DNA from: Malurus cyaneus samueli
Taxonomy: Eukaryota > Chordata > Aves > Passeriformes > Maluridae
DNA length: 64,000 nt
Assembly: GCA_009741485.1 (NCBI GenBank)
Contig: CM019218.1
Coordinates: 45,098,840 to 45,162,839, forward strand
Direction of reading: 5' to 3'
Shown here: piece after piece, positions 28,300 through 64,000 of the stretch
How positions within the stretch are numbered: position 1 is the stretch's first letter
How the letters are laid out: each line of letters starts with the position of its first letter
Translations under genes and position numbers: made by a program
Notes under the pieces: generated by a model
What the model was told of the DNA's origin: nothing
Databases searched by the model: none
The model's input: only the letters and a program-made list of their open reading frames with translations

Positions 28300-31200
28300 T
28301 GCTGCTAGAAACTGGCCATGATAGAGATAAAGCCTTTGCAAGGCACGACAGTGAAACACTGCTCTGTCCACTGAAATTTCTTGGGCTGGCCCCTCTGCTG
28401 CTTTTGCATAGTAAGAACCAGATTATAATGCCAGACACATCCTATAGCAACCAATCTACCCCAAACGTCTCGTCCCCCACCCACAGCCTTTAGCCCGGGC
28501 ACTTCCTGCTTGCCTGGGCACCCTCACACCTGCTGCCTGTGACCTGGTGCAGCACAGCCCCCCACCTCACGTTTCAGTTCCATTGTTGAGGCTATTTCTT
28601 GCTGTAATTAGTCAATTGATTTCCCCATATGTGAACATGAGCCACCCTGAGACTGTCACTTCAAAGGGCTTTTGTCAGCTTTGTCACCAATAATTAAAAT
28701 GTCTCCACCCAAGCAGACTGTGCTTTTGATCAAGGATATGCAGTCTGCTCCTGACGGTAGGCCAAGGAAAGCCATAATTTGATCACAGCGTTGGCAGATG
28801 TCCTAGTGAGCAGGGGAAACTCACTTTGTTATGCTTAGTAGCTCCTGCCTTTCAATCATGGGAAATCATAATTTGACTATTAGCATGTAAGAACTTTCCT
28901 TACACACCAGCAAAGTTAAAAAGCTTGGAACATGATGCCTTTCCTGTGGAGGCTGATGAGAGGCTCCACACTAATCCCTCCCTGCTGTTTGCCTGGAGGT
29001 TTCTGATCACAGGTTATTAAGATGTTACATTTTTTGCAATGGAACTATCTAAGTCGGCAGAAATTATTTGTTTTTTCCTTTCTCATATGTGTGAAAAGAA
29101 ACACTACAGCTTCACTTCTGCAAATATTTGCCGTATACACCTGCAATAAAACACACAGATCTTCCTCACCACAGCAAGAGTGGTTTCTACTTCTCCCAGC
29201 CTTGGGAAAGCAATTCATCCCCACAACACAGCTGCTAGCAAAGACAGCAGTTCATTTTGCAAATTCTTTTTGCAAAAGAATTTCATAGATGAAAGGGGCA
29301 TTTCATAGATGTCTGTTTGTCTTGTTAATGATAGCAACATTGAATTGCCTACAAAGCCCTCTGATTTTTTTCCTACTCCACCTATTTTGCTGAAAGGAAC
29401 TACTGAGCAATTTGCAAAACTGCCTTCAAATGTCTCCTAAAAATTTTGTATCTAAGAAGTCTGAAAAATGGTAGACAATTGCAAATAATGCTTATGAGGG
29501 TGACCATAGTCACCACACTGCTGTTTATCTCCTGCCTCTGCCCATATCATTGATCCGAAACTCTAATCAGGAAATGGTCCTCTCCTCCTTGGCAGCTTTG
29601 TCCTCAGCCCAGAGGCTGCAGCCGCCTGAGTCCTCCAGAGCCATCCTGCCTTTTCCAAAATAAACTAAACAGCCAAGTCCTTGAAAGTTGAAATGTTCGC
29701 TGAGTGAAAGCTGAATCCCAAGAAAAATTGCAGTGTTGTGTTTTCTCTGGGTGCAGAAAGCAGTCTCTGTGGACTGTGTGGCTGCTGGTTGTATTTTCAC
29801 AGAGATTCTGGCTCTACCTTGTAAAAGATTTATGACATATTGATCGTTTCATGTAATAAATTGCGACTACAACAATGTTTCATCTGGAACCAATTGACCG
29901 TAGTTCATAGAATAATACTTCAATGTACTTCTAATATCATTTAAAGCCAATGACTTCGAGAGAATAGTCATGACATTGTTAATGACATTTGGCTTTCCTC
30001 ATGATGACTTCTAAAATTCCATCGAAATAGAATAATGTACCCAGAGGGAAAAAAATTAAAGTGAAAGGATATCTAACTTCTGTCTGTGAAATGAGAAGTG
30101 GATAACCTAAATATATGTCATGGATGGCTCAGTGCAATGCTCTTCAGGAAAGAGCTTATACTTTCTACTGCTTTTTACAATAAGGTCCTAAACGCAAATC
30201 TATAAATCAGGTAAGAGAAGACTGTGTAAAAAAAAATACCTAGAAATAGGTAAACAAATAGAATACCAAAATCTACATACAGGAGAGCTACTGGGGTTAT
30301 GGTAACTTGTCTTCAGTTCTACATAGCTCAGAATACAATCTGCAGAAAGTTTAAAAGGATATTACTGACTGACATCCAGATACATTTAGATTCCCTATTC
30401 TCCATCCCATCCTTTGCTGTGTGCTTAATGTTGTTTATTTAAACAAACAAAAAAAAAAAAAAAAAAAAAGCAGCCATGTTAATCCTTACCTTCAATTTCT
30501 TTAAAAATATGTCCAAATGGCGTATAAATAAAATAGAAAGAAATTCCCATGACTTTTTTTCAGATGGAACTGTTCAAATCTTTCTTTAGTAGCACTTTTT
30601 AAAGGCAACACTTTCTAAAACCATAAAAAGTTCATTTTCTAAATACCAAATGGCAATATCAAGTGTCTTAACACAAATAACATGACTGGTACTAATGTGC
30701 TGCCAGCGAGCTTGACACATGAAAACAGTGATTGCAGCAAACAGTATGAAATCTATTTTCTGGCATCTCAGTCACATTTTAGAAGATCCTCATGCAGAGG
30801 AAAACCAATTCAATAGCTTTAGACCTGGTTTATAATTAAATTACAATGAATTTAAAGGTTTGACTGATCCTTATTGGTCACAAATTTTTCAAGGTATTTT
30901 GGTAAGTGGCCTCCAGAGATCAGCTTTCATTCAGCATGTGACAGCCTGGCCTGTCACCATCAGCACAGGGAGCATCTCTCAAACCAGAGAGATGCAGCAT
31001 CTCTCTCAGAGGCAGCATCTGAGAGCTGTACAGCCCAGCCAAATCCTGCTCAGAGCAGATCCTCCACAGGACCAGAACTGATACACAAACATGGGAAGTT
31101 CTGATGTGAAATGTTTTTTCTAGTTTTGATCTATTCCTTGCTCAAAGGCTGAAGGGTTTGGAAGCAGCTGAGCAGTTGCAGATAGATCTTCCAGAACATC

Positions 31201-32080
31201 TTGAGCTCTCTCACACACCCATCTCCATCATTACCTTGTTGGTAAAAAATGTATCTATCACAAGAGGTTTGTACTGAAACCTCACCATATTTCAAAAGGG
31301 AGAAAGAGGAAGCCAAAGTAACCCAGCAGAATTTGCCGGATGCTTTAAAAGCTACATTCAAAATCTCCCCAAGGACCTGTGTAAAAACGGCAGGGAAAAG
31401 TCATGTTTAGTGTTTTATACACACACATACACGTAAACAGATCCATTAAATGAAACAGCCTTTTAACTGTTACTCATATTGAGTAGTATGGGCAAGCACA
31501 TCATTGCTGTCTTTACTGATGTGTCTACACTGTGTTCAGCAATCCCATAAATCTGTTATTGCTGGGAACAGCTGTGGAGCAGACTGATAAGCTGGGAAAT
31601 GAGCACACAGCTGGTAATGCTGAAAAATCAGCTCCAGGCTGGTCCCAGCCAGAGCCCTTACACCTCGGAATCCATGCACTATGAAGAAACGCCTAGGTAT
31701 CAGCATGGGCACTTCCCAAGGTAACAAAGGATTATTTGGCATTATCAGGCTATTGCTGAGCTTAGGAGTTTCTGAAAAAAAGGTCATTTGATCAGGTCTA
31801 CAACACTCTACACACATCCTATCCACATCCCTATGGAGCAGGCAGATGGCCATACACAGGCACGGTGGCCCGGGCTTATCAAGTGATACAGGCCATGCAA
31901 GGAGAAGGAAGGGGAAACAGCAAAAGGAGGGAGGGTATCAGAATCTGGGAAGGAAGTGAAAAAGGAGCAGCCTGGCAGGGCAAGCTTTCCCTGGAAAGAC
32001 CAGCGGTATCATGTGCCATCTGGAGGTTTAAACCAGAAATGAACAGGATATGTTTCCTGCTGGGAGTGACAACTTTTAAG
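28300..32080. other. No recognised gene
   Basis: Unique sequence with a 21-base A run at 30.45 kb and a short CA stretch near 31.42 kb. Several isolated splice-like sites on the minus strand (for example a strong GTAAGG donor at 30489) could not be joined into a convincing exon set. Confidence 0.5.
30449..30469. repeat. Poly(A) run
   Basis: About 21 A on the plus strand preceded by AAACAAAC. No element body was recognised upstream. Confidence 0.95.
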
Positions 32081-32091
32081 TAGATACATAC

Positions 32092-32181
32092 CTTAATCAG
32101 AGCTGACATTAGATGATTATCACAAAGCCTGTTTTCCTTCTGTTGGCATGTTCCCAGCTCTGGAAGCACCACATCAAAAAT
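32092..32181 (-). other. Possible 90-nt exon (unidentified, Cys-containing)
   Basis: The acceptor TTTTTTTTTGTCTGGCAG, 30 open codons in phase 0-0 and the donor TTAAG|GTATGT. It reads IFDVVLPELGTCQQKENRLC followed by DNHLMSALIK, an amphipathic-helix-like peptide with two Cys, unlike translated random AT-rich DNA. No family is recognised. It lies about 2 kb beyond the presumed 3' end of PTPRJ on the same strand. Confidence 0.22.
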
Positions 32182-34309
32182 CTGCCAGACAAAAAAAAAC
32201 AAGTCTAGAAATCTCTTAGAGAGGATCCATGATTTCCTGTCCATCCCACTCTGCAATGAAACAAGGGCACAGACTGTCACCGGGTATGGAGAGCGCTCTG
32301 TTCCTCACACACTGAGCACACAACACTTGCATGTCCCTAGAAATCTTCTTGAGAGCACTGTTTATATACCAGGGATGTCCACGAGACATCAGCACTACAC
32401 TTGGAACATTGCTCCAAACAATCTGGCTTTTCTCTGATTACTTGGGAAGTTAGAGATAAAACGTGAATTTAAATAACTCACTTGGGACCAAACTAGACTA
32501 TCTTTTCTCAGAGAGGGGATAATTTGCTAGCTTTACTTCTGGCTGTCAGGAAATTATGTCTATTAATTTAAAATAAAATCAACCCAGGGAAAGAAACTTG
32601 AAGGAATAAATGGGGTTGTGCTAAGTAACAGGGACAGAAAAGAACAGGCCTGGATTAATCATCTTTTTCTTCAGATCTAAAAATAAGCTTGAGAAGGGCT
32701 CCCAGCTTCTCCCCCACATGAGATATACTAACAGCTCCTTCCCTTCAGCCAACAACACAGGCAGGAAGCAGCTCCTCCTGGTGCTTCCAACTCAGGTTTT
32801 CTGCTTCATTTGCCTCCTCCTCACTCCCAGGCAGGAGGCTGCCATGACCAAGGGGATTGTCAGATCCAAGGATAAGGAAAATGGAATGAAGCACAAGATT
32901 GAAGAGAGACACTGTTTGGTACCAACATCAGGAACACTTCTGCAAAGTGCTAAAAATGGAACAGCTTGCAGGCAGAGGTTTCAAGCAAGCTCTTCAGGGA
33001 GCTGAATGGGACTCCCTGAGGCAGGGCACAGCAAAAGGAGAAAGGAAGCACAGTAACTTCTCTGGTGAGTGTGAATATAGGAAGTGGAGAACACTGCACC
33101 TGCCCACCTCAGAAGCAAGTAAATATCAATCTTCACTTGCCCCTCATTCTACCCCACCCCTTGACCAAAGTGATTGCATCTGCATTTTTAAATTAGATTT
33201 TACTCAGAATTCCCAGGAGCTGTTAACACCTTGGCTTTTTCTTTTTGCCTTAGAATAGTGCACTACGCAACGTTTTCAGGCGTTTTCCCACCCCATCCTC
33301 TATTTCTGATCCTCTTCCACAAGAACACCCCCATATTCATCTCCAAATTCCATTAGCTGCCTGGTAACACCCAGCCAGGAAGAGCAAGCAAGGGCACCTC
33401 AATACATCCCATTTATCAGGTTAAGAACAGGACAGAAATATTACATCCTCTCCATCTCTTTAACCTCCAAGGCAGCACAACTAATACCTGACAAGATCAG
33501 GTACAGAGTGTGATTTCCAGATATTCAAGTTCAGCTCTACCCATCCAAACAGACTAAGGCTCCAAATGACAGCCAAAATTTTCCTGAAGTTCCAATACCA
33601 CAAGGATAAGACACCCATGGCTGGCACATGATCCCCCTGAACAATGACAAGACAATCACACTTGGCTCTTCCCATCTCACCAACAGCCATTTCAGAAAAT
33701 ACAGCAGTTGCCACGGAGGATCACAAGATTTTACAGTTTGGTGTCAGCACCCTGTGATGAACTGGTGAGCAGTTGAGTGCCAGTATCACCACCCAGGCAT
33801 GTGATCCTCCTTGGGAGTGATTCAGACGATAGCCAAGAATGACAACTAAGAATTTTAGGAAAAAGGGACTCATCTGAGATAATTTTCTATGCATCTACAA
33901 ACAGGTGGTCTGCAATCCAGCAGCCAACATTACAAAGGTATTTCTCTATCTCCTTCCATCACCACCTCCAAACAACAAAGTATGTTCAAGAGATGAAAAA
34001 GTTCTCACTCTTGTTCATCTGGAAGCAAACAAGTCCTAGAAACACTGGTCCTCCCCCAAGGCAATTTCAATGAATGGAAATCTTTTGATGGATCTTGGAT
34101 GATGGTCCTTTTCTTTACCTCGTATAAAGGTCTTCATTTAGGGAAACTACCACCTGTTAGGACACATTAAAATCAGACCCAGGTCCTGCCAGGCAGGATT
34201 AACACACTCCCAGGGAGCTCCAATGACTGCAATACACAATTGTCTCAAGTGCCACCCAAGAGGACAGAAGCCTTTCCTTATCCATTATAAAGCCCTACTA
34301 AATGAAATG
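32182..34309. other. No recognised gene between candidate exon and the PTPRJ 3' end
   Basis: Unique AT-rich sequence; short plus-strand open stretches near 32.7-33.3 kb have no recognisable domain and no clear splice context. Confidence 0.5.
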
Positions 34310-34328
34310 GGTATTTTAACCAATTAGT

Positions 34329-34334
34329 TTTATT
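34329..34334 (-). terminator. PTPRJ: Candidate PTPRJ polyadenylation signal AATAAA
   Basis: AATAAA on the minus strand about 3.1 kb past the stop codon, with a near-canonical ATTAAA about 70 bases upstream (34401-34406). No AATAAA on this strand was noticed closer to the stop. Transcript evidence is lacking. Confidence 0.35.
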
Positions 34335-35577
34335 CAAAACAAAACCTGAGAAGAAAATCCCAAGAAAGGAAAAGACAGAAAATGCTCTACGATGATGCTT
34401 TTTAATTGTTATTTTTATATTTTTAAAAACAAATCAGACCATTAAAAATATTACAGACATATACTGAAATTTCCTGTACAACAAATATGAAAACAACAAA
34501 ATTTGTACATAATTTCAAGATATTCAACAGTCACTTATTTGAAACACATCAAATTTTCCCTTCTTAAGCAGGTCCCAAATGGGAAAAAAAGAGTAGAACA
34601 GAAATTCAAGAAATGCAACTGTCACACAGTGGAGCTTTTAGCAGACAGCTTTAAATAAGCAACAGTGAGAGAAAACACTAACCAATGAGATGGATCTCAG
34701 CAATTATAACAGAGAACATCAGAGGGCAGGGAGAAAACATTTGCAGGAATTCAAGTCATCCACAAGGTAGTGGAGGACCTCTAGTCCTCCTCTTCCTGCA
34801 GAGACATCCTATAAGGAATGTCCTACTTATTCACACCTACACTACACTCAACTTCGCGTTTACAACAGTTTAAGCCTTACCAACTTTTTCCACCTATACA
34901 CGGAATCAACAGGTCATTTACTTCAACTTTCAGTCTCTTCTCACAATGAGTCAATTTTGGGAAAACACCTGCATACAGTTCTTTAAAAATGGATTCTCAT
35001 TAGATGATGGTACAAGTGAGAATTTGATGCCTGTTTCCAACACCAAAATAATGGGCCAGATCCATTTTAAGAGGACCTGGCCAGTAGTGAGGCAGAAACA
35101 CATACTGTCTTAGCTCATTCTCTGATGTTCTGCTGTAACAGAATAGAAACAACATGATCTAGCATGGAAGACTCATTTCCCTCTCCTCTACACTGTACAA
35201 AACAAGGGCCTTCTGAAGCAAAAGAGCACTTGCTACCCTAAGACAGCAAGTTCCTGGGAGACCTGGAATAAGGAATACTGGCTCTGTGCTCTGCGCAGAT
35301 GTGCAGTAATTAAAAGAGAGTTAAAGAAAATAACATGACTGTAAAGGGCAGACTTTACTCCCTCCCAGTTCCTTTGGAATGGTTCTGTTTGGTCCAAGTG
35401 GTTTATATCTTTGTTATCTGACAGCAGCTTAGGAACAATGCAGGTGAGAGATCCACCTTGTGGGCTGCCAGTTTGGATGGAGCTGGGCAGGATCACGAAC
35501 ATCAGGATGAGGGGTTTTTAAAGTATTTCAGAGAAGAAGAAACAAAATGATATTCAAGAACCTGCAAGTGGCTGCTA

Positions 35578-35611
35578 AACAAAACAAACAAACAAACAAA
35601 CAATAAACAAT
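35578..35611. repeat. (AAAC)n simple repeat in the PTPRJ 3' UTR
   Basis: ACAAACAAACAAACAAACAA-type repeat on the plus strand, hence GTTT repeats in the transcript sense. Confidence 0.9.
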
Positions 35612-37464
35612 CAAATGAAACCCCAAAACCTAACAACCTAAAGTGCACTGTGGTTTTTCCTCCAGTTTTGCTCACAAAGCACAATACAGTTTCACACCAG
35701 GTTGTAAAAAATTCCTCAGGATATTTGTAAAGTTACAGTTGCCCACCAGGAATGCCTACATTTTCCCTCAGCTGACATTGGATCCTGTGACATTGCCAGG
35801 TTCCACTGTAAAGCCACATACACTCCTAGCATCTGTAGCTTTTTCTGACAACTCTAATAAAACAAAAAACTATAACAACAAAAAAAGCAGCAGAATTTCA
35901 GGAACTCTGGTTATTAAACCTTCATAAGATTTTCCCCTGTTTTATAGCTATTCTATAGCATTATTCATAAACTTCATCTTCATCTACAATGCAACCAGTG
36001 CAACAATCCAAAGAAAAAAAACACACCCTCCCCCCCACACCCCAATCTACTTAGGTCCCTCATTGGTAATGCCTTCCTAAGTCTAACAGTTATGTACCAG
36101 CAAAATAAATCCAATCTGATCCTTGACTTGTGAAATCAGCAAACGGGGGATTTCTGCTTGTTCCTTCTGTTTCAAAAAAATGACCAGTCAAAACAAAAGC
36201 AGCAGTATAATGCAAATAACTACAAAACAATTACACTGGATCAGTGAGATGCAGGCAGGTAAGAGGTGTCTTAGTTTTCAATGACTAAAAAAAAAAATAA
36301 AACAAGAAATGTGTCTTTACAGCAGAATTTTGTGCAATGTGTTTTGGTAGAAACAGTAAAGCCAGTCGATCCGTTTGGGAGTGCTTGAATACTTGGAACC
36401 TTAGTTTCAACATTTTCACAGATTTATATATTTGAGGAAAAACAATAACAATGATAAAAAGACACCAACCTGAGAAAAACTCTATTAGAGTGAGCATTAT
36501 TCAGTAAATCATATATTGCACCTTTAAATAAATCATTATAAATTGTATAAAAACAGAAATATCAGGCAGGAACAGGGAGGAATGATTCTGTCCTTCATCC
36601 ACACCCTCACACATCCCCTGCACACACATTCACAGATTCACTTACTCTGTTTTTAACTACAGTTAAAGCTCGGAGTGATGGACCACACTCCTTTTCCTCT
36701 GGCAGAGGCACCGAAACATTAAGGCAGGGGACATTTATGGTGAAATGCAAAACATGAAAAGCTCACCTCCAAACTTCTGGAGAGTCCTGCCGACAGTGCA
36801 ACTACAGTAAGTTTGACATAAGCCTTACTTAAAAATCTGTGTTCTCATTAAGAGTTTAAGTACAAAAATAGAATCTCTGCTGTTTTTTTCTTTCTAGAGT
36901 AGCAACTAGAAAAGGCACAATTTCCAAGTACAAATGTCCATTTAAAGGAGCTATTCATACTCCTTTTTTAAATAAAAAGGAACACAGAAAAAAAATAGAT
37001 CACAGAGGCACATATCTATAAACTAAGTAACCAGATACAGTAGATAAAATATGTCCTGAAACTTATAATTAAAAGAGCCCACAAGCCTGGTGTCTGTAAA
37101 TGAAATCATATAAAACTGTAACAAAAAGCTTGTGTTATTATTTTTATATTTAAATTCTAGTTCACTGTTCATACTGCAAATGCTATTTCACCTATCAGTA
37201 CTGTTAAATTCCCAAGAAAAAGCAACATTCCTCTGTTAACTTAAATAGTTTTGCTTGGGTTTTGCTGTTTGGGGTTTTTTCAACATCCATCTGCAGCTCC
37301 TGCCAGCACTGTGTTATTCCTCCTGTAGATGACACTCTTGAATGCAGACAGAACTGGAGAAGCCAGACATGAGACACTGCACACAACCCCAGAAAACACA
37401 AGTCGAACAGCTCCCTTTCCTATGGGCAGCTAACACCTCCTGGAGGCACTGGGTTCCTTCTGGA

Positions 37465-61645
<24,181 letters not shown>

Positions 61646-61870
61646 CTGGAAAGCAAAAACAAATAATAGAAATTAAAACTTGAAAACTACTGGAAGCTCA
61701 AATAAAAAAGGACTGTTTCATTAACATGGCCAAAGAAATCTGTTAAAAAACATCCAGGTTTTTCAATCTGCAAAAGACATACATAAAGATCTACTGACAT
61801 AAAAGAAACACTAAAAATATACAAAGTAAAGAAAAAAATCTAAATGCTGGTAATGTTTAGTTCCACAATC

Positions 61871-61911
<41 letters not shown>

Positions 61912-64000
61912 ATTTTCACAAAAAAAAGTTTGAATAATATAAGCTGGTTATTTTGCACATATAAATTTATAAACCAAACCTGTAAGATCTTAGTCAAAAG
62001 ACACTTTAGTTAATACTCTTGACACCCACAAAAACATGGCAGATGTCAATTAGGTTTTTTTTATTAGTAAGATTCTTCCTTTCATCCTTTTCTGTATAAA
62101 CTTTCTTATTGCTTCTCATGAAAGAGTGTTTTGCATTTCCTGAAGTGAACTCGGAGCACTTAAAATTCAAAACAGTTGATATATGCTGTGAAGTCCAGTC
62201 TATACACGTGCACAAATCCCTAACATATCAGCAGTTGCCATTTAACTGCAGCCTGAAACGCCTCTGCTGATAATATTGCCAAGCACACCCAAAATCTGCT
62301 TTGACGATCATTTTTAGCCTTCAGACTTTGAACTTTACTTCTAAATAGCCATTTCCCTTCCTGCTGGTCTAAGAATTGGCCCATAAACTGTCATATCCAT
62401 GTCCCTCCAGGTGGCACCACAAAAAGCTGCTTAAAGGAGTGAAATAAAAGCCCCAGAGGCCTGCAGGAGCCTGAGAGGAAAATTCTGATTTCCTGGGCAT
62501 CTCATAACCAGCTGGTGCCAGCCAACTGCAGCAGCCACTTTTGTCACGTAACAAACAGATTACTTCAGCAGTTGTATGAAGGATTAAACACAACTTTTCC
62601 CCTTGCAAAGCTGCACATGACAAGGCAAAAACAGGCCTGCAGAGGTAATCCTCCCAAGGACAGGCAGGTTACAACTGTGGTGGGACACAGTGCCTTGTGC
62701 CAGGGAGACCTGTGGGCATGGGAAGTTTCTGCCCATGCACCTCTGGGTCTGGGTTTGGCACCACGGTGGGTACAGGCAGATGTAGGCTTTTATCTAAAGC
62801 ACTTGGAGCTGCCCTATTCTCTACCCTCATTCAATTCCTTAGCTGTTTGCGCAAAGTCGAAAAAAGCAGCCACCCCACAACAACCTAATGCAATGCTTGA
62901 ATCCCAGATCACTCACTCCCCTAGCTGTCATCTTGCTGATGCTGCAAGTAGCTCCAGCAGCAGCTCCTTGCAGCGGTCACGGGTCCAAGCTGACACACCC
63001 TCACAAAGCAGTCAGAAAATAGCATTAAATCTTATTCCCATTATGGTCTCAGAGCCACAGCAAGATGAGATTAGGCACTCTTCCTAGGCAAAAAAAGCAC
63101 CCACAAGCATCAAACACCTAATGCCTGGTCTTCTCTAGCACAATCCCAAGGACAACGCAGACCACAGCAGACATGTCATGGGACACAAATGTCCTACATG
63201 AAAGGGTGAGGCTCCTCCTCAAACCGGGTTTTCGAGAGCTCAGTCAAACTGCAAGGCTGTTTAGGAAGTGAGGAAATATTTGCCTGCAGCCAGGTCAAGA
63301 GTATTTTTGCATTCCTTCACAAAGTGTCTGAGGGAGAGGAGCTCAAGAAGGAAACAGCCACTCTGAAGGCGGGAACACACAATTGCAGTGACCAGAGCAG
63401 GAGAGCTAAGTGTGTGGAAACAGCTGCTGAATGGTAAGCAAGAGATGAGAGATCCTGAAATGTGGGGCAATCTACAACTAAAGCAAAAAGGATGTTATGT
63501 TTATTAAGAAAGGGAACTCACAAGAAGAACAAAATCAACCATAAACACCACAGGACTAAGCTGCAGTGATTTCTGCAGCCCTACAGACAAAGAATCAAGA
63601 ACCTGACATAATTCACAACCCATCATCCTTGAGTTATTTTCTCTTCTGTAAAACTGCCTGAAAATTACCTTTCTCATCAGCTAAATTTTGAGTTTAGGGA
63701 CGCAGCATCCTTCCCGAGCAACAGGAACAACAGACATCACATGACTGTGAAACAGGTACACCACTATCAAATACCCTGAACCCCTCCTTTTTACCATTCT
63801 GTCTCTTCCCTGCCAGCTCAAACAAGGAACACGTTGATTCCTGTTTTATGGGCATCTGATCAAATGGCAAATAATGACCAAGCTGCCTGAAATTTGGTTG
63901 TAGTGTCACATGTGAGTTTTTTAAGGATGCTCCAACAACCTCAAAAAGGAAAGTTTCACTGAACTTCTTGTCACATAATCAACAAACTGCATCCCATCAT
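61646..64000 (-). other. PTPRJ: Probable 3' part of PTPRJ intron 1
   Basis: No signal-peptide exon, CpG-rich promoter or other gene was recognised to the right edge. There is a 38-base A run at 61872-61909, and plus-strand open stretches near 62.5-63.1 kb lack any recognisable domain. This is most simply the downstream part of the large first intron. Confidence 0.55.
61872..61909. repeat. Poly(A) run of 38 bases
   Basis: Uninterrupted A run on the plus strand (poly-T in the sense of PTPRJ) in intron sequence; a second run near 61581-61597 is close by. No retroposed gene or SINE body was recognised beside it. Confidence 0.95.

Larger units (their letters stand above)
34310..37464 (-). other. 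PTPRJ: Probable PTPRJ 3' UTR
   Basis: AT-rich sequence downstream of the stop without coding potential or recognisable repeats. On the minus strand the clearest AATAAA signal is at 34329-34334, with an ATTAAA at 34401-34406, giving a UTR of about 3.1 kb. That is compatible with the multi-kilobase 3' UTR known for this gene in mammals. The end point is inferred from the signals only. Confidence 0.4.

Noticed and set aside
30437..30470. Poly(A) run at 30.45 kb as the tail of a processed pseudogene or SINE
   Set aside because: Sequence before the run shows no gene-derived or SINE-like body and no flanking target-site duplication was seen; treated as a simple repeat.
31660..31770. Lipase-like motif (FFIVHGFRG) on the minus strand after a TTTTTTTCAG acceptor
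   Set aside because: The short resemblance to the strand before the lipase oxyanion region is not supported by a nucleophile motif or other lipase exons nearby, and the donor is weak.
1..34300. Olfactory receptor genes, which neighbour PTPRJ in mammals
   Set aside because: No open frame near 300 codons with seven hydrophobic segments or the MAYDRYVAIC-type motif is present on either strand.
62515..63087. 190-codon plus-strand open frame near the right edge
   Set aside because: No domain, no splice context and Ser/Gln-rich low-complexity ending; antisense to the presumed PTPRJ intron 1.

Overview
The window comes from a bird genome. Evidence is several 3'-end fragments of CR1 LINE retrotransposons, moderate-size introns and a vertebrate multi-exon gene. 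A passerine is possible, but the sequence does not settle it. The one gene recognised with confidence is PTPRJ (DEP-1/CD148, receptor-type tyrosine-protein phosphatase eta). It lies on the minus strand and fills about 34.3-61.6 kb; its first (signal-peptide) exon should lie beyond the right edge.

Right to left (5' to 3' of the gene), PTPRJ reads: a probable 19-nt microexon, a Ser/Thr-rich N-terminal exon, a long run of one-exon fibronectin type III (FN3) domains, a divergent Cys-containing FN3-like exon, three membrane-proximal ectodomain exons, the transmembrane exon, juxtamembrane exons including a 9-nt microexon, the single catalytic PTP domain (with WPDHGVP and the [10 protein letters not shown] signature split by an intron), the last coding exon and a probable 3-kb 3' UTR. 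Every exon from the membrane-proximal region onward has canonical splice sites and compatible phases.

The striking part is the FN3 array (50.7-59.7 kb). Several FN3 exons and their flanking introns are nearly identical. A block of about 3.2 kb (50938-54150) recurs almost base for base at 56292-59496. The first copy sits naturally in the gene. The second has both ends inside FN3 exon sequence: one end abuts a truncated CR1, the other cuts a divergent FN3 exon in half. Each copy holds two complete-length FN3 exons and in each copy a different one is frameshifted. This is either a very recent intragenic duplication with degenerating exons or an assembly artefact.

From 1 to about 34.3 kb I recognise no known gene. 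There are CR1 remnants, simple repeats, a GC-rich patch (26.4-27.3 kb) and AT-rich unique sequence. Some exon-like intervals with good splice sites are listed at low confidence, notably a phase-0 series on the minus strand ending in a membrane-spanning segment (23.5-32.2 kb) and a plus-strand signal-peptide-like exon (19.5 kb).
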